Source: DASXAI01 sp963728985
GTDB taxonomy: Bacteria; Actinomycetota; Acidimicrobiia; Acidimicrobiales; Ilumatobacteraceae
Reading direction: 5' to 3'
Assembly: GCA_963728985.1 (NCBI GenBank)
Contig: CAVSME010000002.1
Location: forward strand, 1-64,000
Length of the DNA: 64,000 nt
In this document: one piece after another, positions 16,215 through 25,600 of the stretch
Layout: every line of letters begins with the position of its first letter
Numbering within the stretch: the stretch's first letter is position 1
Made by a program: the position numbers and the translations under genes
The notes under the pieces: model-generated
Told to the model about the DNA's origin: nothing
Seen by the model: only the letters and a program-made list of their open reading frames with translations
Database searches by the model: none

Positions 16215-17011
16215 TCGAGGTGGCGCGCGCCGTGCTGCGTCGCGACTGGGCCATCGAGCGGACGTACCCGCTGCGGCTCATCCTCGTGATGCTGGGCACG
16301 GCCACGTTCGCCGTGGGTCTGTACTTCGTCGGCACGCTCGTCATCGACCCGCCTGCGCTCGAGGGCTACAGCGGTGGCTACTTCGACTTCGTCATCGTCG
16401 GGCTGGCCGTCACGTCCTTCGCCGCTGTCGGCCTGCAGTGCTTCAGCAACTCGTTGATGCAGGAACAATCGACGGGCACCATCGACCTGCTGCTGGCATC
16501 ACCGGCGCCGCGGGCGTCCGTGCTCGGGGGGATGTTCCTGCTCCCCTTCCTCCTCGCCGCCGCCGAGTTCCTCGCCCTTCTCATCTTCGGCGTGGGGGTG
16601 ATCGGCAGCGGCCTGCCGATCGGCGGCCTGATCATGTCCATCCCGGTCGTGCTGCTCACGACGGCCACGTTCGCCGCCCTCGGCATCGCCACCGGCGGGA
16701 TCTTGCTGATCGCCAAGCGCGGCGATCCCGTCTCCGGGCCCATCATGCAGCTCACGATGCTGCTGTCGGGCACCGTGTACCCGGTGGCCGTGCTCCCCGG
16801 CCCGATCCGCGCCATCTCCTGGTGCCTGCCGGCGACGTGGGGCGTGCAGGCCACGCGCGACCTCCTCCTCGGCGGCGCCGGCTGGCGCGACGTGCTGCCG
16901 GAGGTCGCAGTGCTCATCGGCTTCGTCGTGGTGATGCTGCCGCTATCGCTCATGGCGTTCCGGTCGTGCGTGGGCACCGCCCGCCGCCACGGCCTCCTCG
17001 GCTCGTACTAG
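16211..17011 (+). CDS. ABC-2 exporter permease of the RiPP locus
   Basis: A 266-residue membrane protein with six predicted helices (about 20-42, 60-80, 105-130, 140-165, 175-200, 230-250) and the ABC-2 motif NSLMQEQSTGTIDLLLASPAPR after helix 2. It starts at ATG in an ATGA overlap with its ATPase and is the last gene of the HprK-PqqD-ABC operon. The long hairpin repeat copy C follows 21 bp after its stop. Confidence 0.8.
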   Translation: MIEVARAVLRRDWAIERTYPLRLILVMLGTATFAVGLYFVGTLVIDPPALEGYSGGYFDFVIVGLAVTSFAAVGLQCFSNSLMQEQSTGTIDLLLASPAPRASVLGGMFLLPFLLAAAEFLALLIFGVGVIGSGLPIGGLIMSIPVVLLTTATFAALGIATGGILLIAKRGDPVSGPIMQLTMLLSGTVYPVAVLPGPIRAISWCLPATWGVQATRDLLLGGAGWRDVLPEVAVLIGFVVVMLPLSLMAFRSCVGTARRHGLLGSY

Positions 17012-17032
17012 TAGTAACGCCCAACCGAGCGC

Positions 17033-17123
17033 CCAACATTGGGTGCCGATTGCGCCATGGGTGCGAATCGACCCGCCAGGCGACGACTTTCGCACCCATG
17101 ACCGGATCCGCACCCAACGTTGG
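17033..17123. repeat. intergenic hairpin repeat, copy C (long perfect-type stem)
   Basis: A 91-nt inverted repeat. The outer arms, about 37 nt each, begin CCAACATTGGGTGC and end GCACCCAACGTTGG with few mismatches and contain the second motif CATGGGTGCGAA/TTCGCACCCATG. The loop contains CCCGCCAGGCGA, as in copies A and B. It lies between convergent operons (RiPP exporter and PKS-NRPS) and ends 16 bp before the PPTase stop, so it may terminate both. Confidence 0.75.
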
Positions 17124-17138
17124 CGGCGCCGACCAGCG

Positions 17139-17738
17139 TTAGGTGGGCACCACGACCAGCGCGACGGTGCGGTCGTCGACGGTGGTGAAGCGGCCGTGGA
17201 GGCGCACGCCATCGTCCACCACGAGCGCCTCGAACCGGTCGCCGTGCACCGTGACGCGCGCCTCGAGATGGTCGAGGAGACGGCCCCCGAGACCACTCCA
17301 GGCCTTGTAGGCCGCCTCCTTCAACGAGAACGCGAGATGGGCGTCGAGTGCCCCCTCGTCCTGGCGCAGGATGAGCGCGGCGAGGTCGCGGCCGAGCGGC
17401 ACCGTCGGCTCGACGTCGATCCCGAGGGCGCGGATGGCGGGATCATCGGTGACAGCGGCGACGGCGTAGCGGTCGTCGTGGGCCAGCGAACCGCAGAACC
17501 CCGCCGGCCACACCGGCGCCCTGCGGGCATCGACGGGGATCGCGTCGGGCCGCCCGAGGAGCTCACGCAGCAAGACCCGACCGGTGGCGAACTCCCGACG
17601 CCGCTTGGCCACGGCCCGCTGGACCGCCGCCTGCTCGGAGGGCGTCAGCTGGCCCAGGTCGGCGTCGTCGATGCAGCGCGAGCCCGTGCGCACCGTCGCC
17701 GGCGCCAGTGCCCGCAACGCCTCGTCGAGCTCGGTCAT
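17139..17738 (-). CDS. 4'-phosphopantetheinyl transferase, EntD/Sfp superfamily
   Basis: 199 residues. Transfers the phosphopantetheine arm from CoA to Ser of carrier domains, activating the ACP and T domains of the adjacent PKS-NRPS. Visible motifs are WPAGFCGSLAHDDRYAVAAV (EntD-like P1/P2 region, about 77-96), the Mg-binding GIDVEP (about 109-114) and FSLKEAAYKAW (about 137-147), which supplies the catalytic Glu and Lys. It overlaps the thioesterase gene by 4 nt and ends the operon. The subgroup is EntD-like, usual for siderophore/NRPS synthesis, but broad specificity is possible. Confidence 0.85.
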   Translation of the reverse strand: MTELDEALRALAPATVRTGSRCIDDADLGQLTPSEQAAVQRAVAKRRREFATGRVLLRELLGRPDAIPVDARRAPVWPAGFCGSLAHDDRYAVAAVTDDPAIRALGIDVEPTVPLGRDLAALILRQDEGALDAHLAFSLKEAAYKAWSGLGGRLLDHLEARVTVHGDRFEALVVDDGVRLHGRFTTVDDRTVALVVVPT

Positions 17739-18493
17739 CGCCGCGGGGGGAAGGAGTCGACCAGGTCGGCGCTGATCTCACGCAGGAGCGGCGCAGGATC
17801 GTCGACCCAGTAGAAGTGGCCACCGTCGAAGGCGCGCGACCGGAACGGACCCGACGTGACGCGTCGCCACTCGTCGATCGCGGCGTCGGCCACGAGATGA
17901 TCGTCGGCGCCTCGGAAGGCCGTCACGGGGCAGTGCAGCGGCGTGGCATCGGTGTAGCGATACGTCTCGGAGACAGCCAGGTCGGCGCGGATGTTCGGCA
18001 GCAGCGCCGTCACCAGCTCGTCGTTCTCGTAGAACGCCTCGGGCGTGCCCCCGTAGCGGCGCAGGCGACCGAGGATCACCTCGTCGGGCGCGAGGTGCAC
18101 CGGCGGGAACGTCTGGCGTAGGTGCGGGGCGCGATGGGCCGACACCCACAAGTGTCGCGGACCGCGACCGGCCGCTTCGAGCTGGCGGGCGATCTCGAAG
18201 CCGGCGATGGCGCCCAGGCTGTGACCGAAGATGCCGTAGGGCAGGTCGAGCCGGGGCTCCAGCTCACGAGCCAGTGCGTCGACGAGTGGCGCCAACCGGT
18301 GGAAAGGCCGCTCCTTGTACCGGTTCTCCCGACCGGGCGGGCGCACCGCCCAGACCTCCACGCCGTCGGGCAGTGCGGCGCGCCACGATCGATACACGGC
18401 CGCCCCCCCGCCGGCGTAGGGCAGGCAGAACAACCGCACGGCCGGTGCGTCGAGCCTCTTGAAGCAGACGAACCATGGGCTGTCGCTGCTCAT
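17735..18493 (-). CDS. type II (editing) thioesterase
   Basis: A 252-residue alpha/beta hydrolase of the GrsT/RifR group. It hydrolyses wrongly primed or stalled acyl groups from carrier domains. Markers are LFCLPYAGGGAAVYRSWRAAL (about 20-40), nucleophile elbow FGHSLGAIAGFEIARQL (Ser about 94), FRGADDHLV (catalytic Asp region) and GGHFYWVDD (catalytic His). The ATG at 18493 is chosen since the reading upstream overlaps the NRPS gene out of frame. The NRPS stop is 26 bp upstream, and the stop overlaps the PPTase start. Confidence 0.88.
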   Translation of the reverse strand: MSSDSPWFVCFKRLDAPAVRLFCLPYAGGGAAVYRSWRAALPDGVEVWAVRPPGRENRYKERPFHRLAPLVDALARELEPRLDLPYGIFGHSLGAIAGFEIARQLEAAGRGPRHLWVSAHRAPHLRQTFPPVHLAPDEVILGRLRRYGGTPEAFYENDELVTALLPNIRADLAVSETYRYTDATPLHCPVTAFRGADDHLVADAAIDEWRRVTSGPFRSRAFDGGHFYWVDDPAPLLREISADLVDSFPPRR

Positions 18494-18519
18494 CGTCGGA
18501 AGCGACGCCGGAGCATCGA

Positions 18520-21500
18520 TCACTCCTGATCGAGCGCCGCACGGATCTTGGACGCCAGCGCCGTGACGTAGGGGCGCTCGAGCAGGTTGGCGTGAGTACC
18601 GGGAACCGACTCGATGCGGAAGTCCCCGTCGGTGCGGTCGGCCCACTGGACGTACCACGACTTGTCGGTCAGGGCGATGGATTCCTCGCTGCGGATCAGC
18701 ACGAGGTCATGGCGGACGCGGCCACCCGTGTGGTGGCGGAACGCCTCGCGATGGGTGGCCCGCACCTCCTCCACGTACCGGGCCGTGGGCGGACCGACCC
18801 GCCGCACCAGATGACGGCCGGTGGCGACGCGCAGCTTCCACATCAGGGCGTGGCGGAAGCGGCCGTCGCGAAGGTAGAACCGCATCCGGTTCAGAACGTA
18901 CGACGTCGGGCGGATGGCGGGCTGGTCAGCGCCTGGCGGACCCTGGTCGACGAGCACCACGGCACCCACCTCGTCCCCGCTGGCCTCGAGCTGGCGCGCC
19001 ATCTCGAACGCCACCCATGCACCGGCGCAGTGCCCGCCGACGGAGTACGGCCCATGCGGCTGTACCGACTTCATCTCCGTGATGTAGTGCGCGGCCATCT
19101 CCTCGATGGTCGTGTGCGTCGGCACCTGCCCATCGAGCCCCTGGGGCTCGAACCCGTAGAGCGGGCGATCGGGGGCTAGGTCGTCGCCGAGGTTGGCGAA
19201 CTGCAGCACGCTGATCTGGTAGGGCGCCACGTAGAAGAACGGTGCCTTGGTGCCCTCGCGCCGGATGGGGACCAGCGACGTCCACTCGTTGCGCCAGCCT
19301 TCGCTCCGGATCGCCTCGGCCAGCTCGGCCACGGTGGGCGCCTCGAAGAGGGCGGAGATCGGCAGGCGGTGCCCCGTGCGCTCTTCGATGAGAGCGAAGA
19401 CCCGGGTGGCGAGCAGCGAGTAGCCGCCGAGATCGAAGAAGTTCTGGTTCACCCCGACGGCGGGGCGCCCGAGGACCTCCGCCCAGATCGCGGCCAGCGT
19501 CACCTCGAGACCGTCGCGAGGTTCGATGGCCGCCTCGTCGGGCAACGTGGTGTCGGGTGGCGGCAACGCCTTGCGGTCGATCTTGCGGTTCGGCGTCATG
19601 GGGAAGTGGTCGACGGGCACGAACCAGCTGGGGACCATGTACTCGGGCTGGCGCTGGCGCAGCCAGTTCCGTAGATCGCTGGTGGCGGGCGGGTCGGCCG
19701 GGTCGGACACGATCAGGTAGGCGACGAGCCGCGCGGTGACGCCGGCACCGTGGGCCACCACAACGGCGTCGAGCACGGATGGGTGGCCGCGCAGGGCCGA
19801 CTCGATCTCGCCGAGCTCGATGCGGTGGCCCCTCACCTTGACCTGGTGGTCGAGCCGTCCGAGGCACTCGAGGGTGCCGTCGGGGCGCCAGCGAGCGAGA
19901 TCGCCCGTGCGGTACAGCCGGAGGCCCGGTTCGAACGGGTCGGCGATGAAGCGTTCCGCCGTGAGCTCCGGACGACGGAAGTACCCACGAGCGACCCCGT
20001 CGCCACCGATGGCCAGCTCGCCGGGCACCCCCGCCGGGACGAGCGCGCCGGCAGCGTCGAAGACGCGACACACCGTCCCGGCGATCGGGCGTCCGATCGA
20101 CACGGTGGTGCCGTTGACATGCTCGGGCGTGACCCGGCAGACCGTCGACCAGATCGTCGTCTCGGTGGGGCCGAAGAGGTTCCAGACGGTGCCACAGGAA
20201 GCCACGAGGCGACGCGCCAGCTCGATCGCCATTGCCTCGCCACCACAGAGCACCGTCAGCGCCGGATGGCCCTGCCAGCCAGTCTCGAACAGCATCGACC
20301 AGGTCGTCGGGGTGGCCTGCATCACCGTGGCCCCGGAGGATCGGATCAGCGCGGCGAGCTGGACCCCGTCCATCGCCGCATCGCGCGAGGCGATCACCAG
20401 CTCGGCCCCGACGACGAGGGGCAGGAAGATCTCGAGCACGGCGATGTCGAAGGACAGCGTGGTGATGCCGAGCAGCACGTCATCGGCCGCCAGTCCCGGC
20501 TCCCGCTGCATCGAGAGCAGGAAGTTCACGACGTTGCGATGCTCGATCTCCACGCCCTTCGGGACGCCGGTCGAGCCCGACGTGTAGATGACGTAGGCGA
20601 GGTCGCCGTTGGGCCCGTCGAGCGGGGCGGCGTCGGTGCGCTCGATCTCGGGCCAGTCGCCGATCACGTCGACCACCGTGACGCCGGCATATGACGGCAC
20701 GTCGCCGGCCGGCTCCGATGTGAGCACGATCCGCACGCCGGCGTCCTCGACCATGAACGCCAGGCGGTCGGCCGGAAATCCCGGGTCGAGGGGCACGTAG
20801 GCGGCGCCCGCCTTGAGGACGCCCAGTAGTGCGACCACCATCGACGGGGAGCGCTCGACCGAGACGCCCACCAGCTCGCCGGCGCCGACGCCGCGGCCCC
20901 GCAGGTAGCGAGCGAGCCGGTTCGATCGTTCCTCCAACTCCCGGTAGGTCATCACGTCCGAGCCCATCCGCACGGCGATGGCGTCCGGTGACGCCGCCGC
21001 GGTGGCGCTGACCAGCGCATGGATGGACTGGTCGACCGGAAGGTCGGCGAGGATGTCGACGGCGGAGTGGCCCCACTCCTCCACCAGCACGTTGCGGTCG
21101 GTTTCGCTGAGCAGCGGCAGGCGGCCGACCGGCGTGGACGGATCGGCCACCACCGCCGTCAGGAGCTCGCACCAGGAATCGACGAACCGGTTGATGGTCT
21201 CGGCGTCGAAGAGGTCGGTGCTGTACTCGAACAGCGCCGTCGTGCCGGTCGGCCGCTCGACCACCCGGACCGAGAGGTCGAGCTCGATGGCACCGGCATT
21301 CAGGTCGATCTGCTCCACCGCCAGCCCGTCGAGGGCGAGGAGCGGCTGGGCCTCCTTGTTGTAGACGAGCATCGTCTGGAAGATCGGGGCGCGGCTCAGA
21401 TCTCGCCGCGGCTTCACCCGCTCGACGACCCGCTCGAAGGCGACGTCGTGGTGCGCATAGGCGCCGAGGGCCGAGCGCTTCACCGCGGTCAGCAGGTCGC

Positions 21501-22659
21501 TGAAGGGAGCGTCGTGATCGACGGCGACGCGGATGGCCAAGGTGTCGGCGAACAACCCCATGAGTCCGACGGTCTCGGCCTGGCGGTTGGCCGAGGCGGT
21601 GCCGACGATGAGGTCGTCCTGACCGGACCAGCGCGCCAGGGTGGCGATGTACGCGCCGAGGACGAACATGAACGGCGTGACGCCCCCGGCCCGGCCGCCG
21701 GCCCGGATGCCCGCGACCAACGCTTCGGGCAGATCGAAGGACACCGTGCCGCTGGAGAACGTCCGCTGGCGCGTGTGGGGGCGATCGGTGGGCACGTCGA
21801 GCACCGGGAGCTCGCCCCCGAGCTGCGTGGCCCAGTAGTCGAGCTGGTCTGTCACCGCGCTCGACATCAGCAGCTCGCGCTGCCAGGAGGCGTAGTCGGC
21901 GTACTGGATCGGCAACGCCGGCAACGCCGGGGCCACACCTCGCACCGAGGCGTCGTAGAGCACCGACAGCTCGGCGCCGAAGATCCCCATCGACGACCCG
22001 TCCGAGGCGATGTGGTGCATGGTGACGACGAGGACGTGATCGTCGTCAGCGACCTGGAGCAGCAGGCCGCGGATCTTGAGGTCCGAATGGAGATCGAACG
22101 GGCGGGCCACTTCGACAGCGATCCGGGCGTCGATGGCCGAGTCGCGTTCGGCGAGCGGCACCTCCCGCAGGTCCTCGAAGCCCAGGAACACCGGCGTCGC
22201 CTTGGCCACCACTTGCACGTACGCCCCGTCCACCACCTCGAAGTTGGTGCGCAACGCCTCGTGACGCCGGACGATCTCGCTGAAGGCGGACTCGAGGGCG
22301 GCGACGTCGACGCGGCCGTGGAGCAGTACGGCGAGCGGCAGGTTGTAGACGGCCAGCCCGGGCTGCAGATCGTCGATGAACAGCAGGCGTTCCTGGCCCG
22401 AGGAGACCTCGAGCGGGAGCTCCCGCGACAGGCGGGCGATCGGCGGCGCTTCCGCCCACGTGGACGCCTGGGGCGCCGCCGGCGGCGGCGGCGTGGGCTC
22501 CTCGGGCGGCCCACCGCGTCCGGGTCGCGGCCAGGTCACGTCGTAGCCCAGCTCGTCGGCGACGACGCGCACGGACCGGCCGGGACGCTGCAGCAGCTCG
22601 GCCTGCAGCCACGCCTCGGCCTCGGATGGATCGAGCAGGGCCCGCACCCCGTCGTCCAT
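18520..22659 (-). CDS. NRPS module C-A(Gly)-T-TE, C-terminal part of a PKS-NRPS hybrid
   Basis: About 1379 residues from the ATG at 22659; the frame is open up to 22746. Condensation domain (about 80-480) with MHHIASDG. Adenylation domain (about 560-1040) with YTSGSTGVPKGVE and FGPTETTIW; its ten Stachelhaus positions read DILQLGLIWK, a published glycine code. Carrier domain with LGGYSLL (Ser about 1081). Terminal thioesterase (about 1130-1379) with GGHCAGAW, a Cys replacing the usual Ser. The residues before the C domain (VEQRLGRRFAMDDG...) continue the sulfotransferase-like tail of the PKS in another frame, so one extra base near 22690-22700 probably splits a single polypeptide. Condenses glycine onto the polyketide and releases it. 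Confidence 0.85.
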   Translation of the reverse strand: MDDGVRALLDPSEAEAWLQAELLQRPGRSVRVVADELGYDVTWPRPGRGGPPEEPTPPPPAAPQASTWAEAPPIARLSRELPLEVSSGQERLLFIDDLQPGLAVYNLPLAVLLHGRVDVAALESAFSEIVRRHEALRTNFEVVDGAYVQVVAKATPVFLGFEDLREVPLAERDSAIDARIAVEVARPFDLHSDLKIRGLLLQVADDDHVLVVTMHHIASDGSSMGIFGAELSVLYDASVRGVAPALPALPIQYADYASWQRELLMSSAVTDQLDYWATQLGGELPVLDVPTDRPHTRQRTFSSGTVSFDLPEALVAGIRAGGRAGGVTPFMFVLGAYIATLARWSGQDDLIVGTASANRQAETVGLMGLFADTLAIRVAVDHDAPFSDLLTAVKRSALGAYAHHDVAFERVVERVKPRRDLSRAPIFQTMLVYNKEAQPLLALDGLAVEQIDLNAGAIELDLSVRVVERPTGTTALFEYSTDLFDAETINRFVDSWCELLTAVVADPSTPVGRLPLLSETDRNVLVEEWGHSAVDILADLPVDQSIHALVSATAAASPDAIAVRMGSDVMTYRELEERSNRLARYLRGRGVGAGELVGVSVERSPSMVVALLGVLKAGAAYVPLDPGFPADRLAFMVEDAGVRIVLTSEPAGDVPSYAGVTVVDVIGDWPEIERTDAAPLDGPNGDLAYVIYTSGSTGVPKGVEIEHRNVVNFLLSMQREPGLAADDVLLGITTLSFDIAVLEIFLPLVVGAELVIASRDAAMDGVQLAALIRSSGATVMQATPTTWSMLFETGWQGHPALTVLCGGEAMAIELARRLVASCGTVWNLFGPTETTIWSTVCRVTPEHVNGTTVSIGRPIAGTVCRVFDAAGALVPAGVPGELAIGGDGVARGYFRRPELTAERFIADPFEPGLRLYRTGDLARWRPDGTLECLGRLDHQVKVRGHRIELGEIESALRGHPSVLDAVVVAHGAGVTARLVAYLIVSDPADPPATSDLRNWLRQRQPEYMVPSWFVPVDHFPMTPNRKIDRKALPPPDTTLPDEAAIEPRDGLEVTLAAIWAEVLGRPAVGVNQNFFDLGGYSLLATRVFALIEERTGHRLPISALFEAPTVAELAEAIRSEGWRNEWTSLVPIRREGTKAPFFYVAPYQISVLQFANLGDDLAPDRPLYGFEPQGLDGQVPTHTTIEEMAAHYITEMKSVQPHGPYSVGGHCAGAWVAFEMARQLEASGDEVGAVVLVDQGPPGADQPAIRPTSYVLNRMRFYLRDGRFRHALMWKLRVATGRHLVRRVGPPTARYVEEVRATHREAFRHHTGGRVRHDLVLIRSEESIALTDKSWYVQWADRTDGDFRIESVPGTHANLLERPYVTALASKIRAALDQE

Positions 22660-25600
22660 GGCGAAACGGCGACCGAGGCGTTGCTCGACGAGAATCCACC
22701 GCGGCCTCGGGGGCAGCCACCAAGTCCTCGTACCGCACGACGACACTCCGGGCTGGGCCCACCCGTTCGGCGAGATCGATCAAGTTGCCGTTGGCCGTGG
22801 CCCACTGCTCCTCCGCCTCCCGCTGCGGTCGCTCGGTGCGAGCGATGGCCGTGAACGGGTGGCGGGCGAGATGCACGAAGACGGTGGTCGGATCGGCGGC
22901 GAGCCGATCGAGGGCCTCGACGTCGTCGGCCAACGTGTCGTCCAAGATGACATCGGTAGTGGCGCCGAGCCACGGCGCCAGCGTCGCGGCGGAGCACCCG
23001 GGGGTGGTCAGCACGTAGAACCGTGCGCGTACCGGCGCGTCGTCGATCGTGGCGGCCCGGTCGGTGGTGACGCCCGATCCCGCGTGCACCTCGAGCTTCT
23101 CGAGCAACGACACGGCCAGACGCTGCACCGACGGCTCCTCGAAGAACTCGCGGGGATTGAGCGCGAACCCGAGTTGGGTGGCCAGCTTGCCGCCGAGCTC
23201 GACGATGGTCAGCGAGTCGAGACCGAGATCGATCAGTCCGATCGTGACGTCGACGTCGTCAGCGTTCATCCCGAGCACCACGCCGATCTGGCTGCGCAAC
23301 GCCCGCTCCACCAGCGCCAAGCGCTGATCGGCGGGAGCGGCGAGGATCTCGGCCGAACGATCTCCGTCGGCCGCGGCCTCGCCGTCCGCGTCGCCTGCGG
23401 CGAACAGCAGCGCCGCTCGCGCCGGGTCCATCGGCAGGACGATGGCGTTGGTGATCTCGGCGGTCATGAGCGAGCCGAGCAGATCGAAACCGGCCGCTAC
23501 GGGGATGGCGTGGACGCCGGTGCGGTCTCGGCGCTGAGCCAGATCATCGCGAGCGGCCATGCCGGCGGCCCACGGGCCCCAGTTGACGGAAACGGCCGGA
23601 AGGCCGGCGGCGACGCGCACGTGGGCGAAGGCGTCGAGGAAGGAGTTGGCGGCGGCGTAGTTCGCCTGGCCGGGCGAACCCAGGGCGCTGGCCGCGGACG
23701 AGAACAGCACGAACTGCTCCACTGGTTCGAGGGCGAGCGCCTCGTGGAGGTTGAGCGTGCCCTGGACCTTGGGCGCCAGCACGGCGGCCACGTCGTCGGA
23801 GCTCAGCTGCAGCACCGATGCGTCGCGCAACACGCCGGCGGCGTGGAACACGCCGGTCACCGGCGGAGCACCCGCGGCCCGGCGCTGGGCGAGGAAGGCG
23901 TCGAGGGCGCCACGGTCGGCAACGTCGATGGCGGCGACCTCAACAATGGCGCCGCGCTCCTCGAGGTCCTCGATCACCGCCACGCGAGCGGCCGCCGGAT
24001 CGTGCGCATCGAGCAGTTGCCAGCGGTCGCGCGGTGGGACCGGGGATCGGCCGGCGAGGATCAGGTGTCGCGCCCCCTGGCGGATCGCCCAGCGGGCGGT
24101 TTCGACGCCGAGGGCGCCGAAGCCACCGGTGATGAGCTGGGCGCCGGCGGCCGACAGCTGCACATGCCGGTTCGGTCGCTGCAGGACGAGCGGGCGCACA
24201 CGAGCGCGGTACAGCTCGGCGCCGCGCTGGGCCAGCCATCCGTCGTCATGAGCGAGGATCGTGCGGGTCGCTTGCTCCCAGTCGTGCCCGCCGGCCGGGT
24301 CGAGATCGAGGATCCCTCCGACGAACTGCGGCAGCTCGCCGGCGACGGATTTCAGCACGCCCCACAGCGCCGCCTGATCGGGCAACGGCGTGGTGCCGCC
24401 GGCCTCGACCGCGCCGCGGGTCACCAGCCATATGGGCGGGGGCGGCAGCTCCAAGCGCCATGTCTCGTCGGCGACGAGGCGAACGACGTTCACGACGGTC
24501 GTCACCGCTCGGGCGACGGCGGCCGGCGTGCCGTCGGTGGGCTCGGTGGCGATGACCACGCGGGCGACGCCGCCGCCACTCAGCCGCGCCGCCAACGCCG
24601 CACGTCCCAGCTCCAGGTCGTCGGTGCCGAACAGCGCGAGGTCGAGGCGGTCAGGTCCACGACAGGGCTCGCCGATCACGATCCAGCCGTCGACGCCGTG
24701 GTCGTCGACGGGTTCGTCCCGCGTCGCAACCGGCTCCCAGGCCACCTCCATGCACCATTCCCGCCGGGGCGGAAGCGCCTCGGGCGGTAGCGGTGCGATC
24801 TCGACGCCGTCGCACGACGCCACCAGCGCGCCGGCGGCGTCGTAGAGGCGGAGCGCGCCGCCGCTGCTCGTCCGCTGCAGCCGGCACCACGCCGGCGGCG
24901 TGGACGCGGCGAGGACCAGCGCACCGATCCGTTCGATCCCCATCACCTCGCCGGGTGCGCCGAGGAGCGCGGCGCACTCGTCGAGCATCGGCGGGTACAG
25001 CGAGAACCGAGTGGCACCCTCGGGCAGCTCGATCCGGGCGAACAGGTCGTCGGGACCGGCTGACCACAGCTGCGCGACGGTACGAGCACGCGCACCGATC
25101 TCGAGGCCGGCGGACCGCCAGCTCTCGACGAGCGCGTCGACGTCGACGGGGGTCATCGACGCGGCGAGGGTCTCCGGCTCGATCGAGTCCACGTGATCGT
25201 CGGACGCCAGTGCGCTCACCGACGCGGTGGCCAACTCGCGCCAGTGGCCCTGCGCCACTCGTGGCCGACCGTGCACGATCACCTCGGCGGTGGACCGTGC
25301 CGTGGGCGCAGCGACGGTCTGCAGGACCCACGACTGATCGGACGGGATGGCATCGAGCTTGTGCACCGCGACTGGTTCCACTCGCCAGTGGTGGTCCGTG
25401 CCGAAGGCAGCGGCGCCCGCCGCCAGCGCCATCTCGGCGATCATGCCGCCCGACACCATCGTGCTGCCGCGCCACAGGCGGTCGGCGTTGAACGACGGCT
25501 CGTGCACCGAGAAGGTGGACTCGAACTGCAGCTCGCGCATGGCCGAGTCGAGGTTGGCGCCGAGCAACGGGTGGTGACCGCTGATCACCAGCTCGGCACG

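Noticed and set aside
13491..17011. Standard lasso peptide cluster
   Set aside because: No asparagine-synthase-like cyclase or transglutaminase-like B2 protease is encoded nearby, and the core lacks the acidic ring residue.
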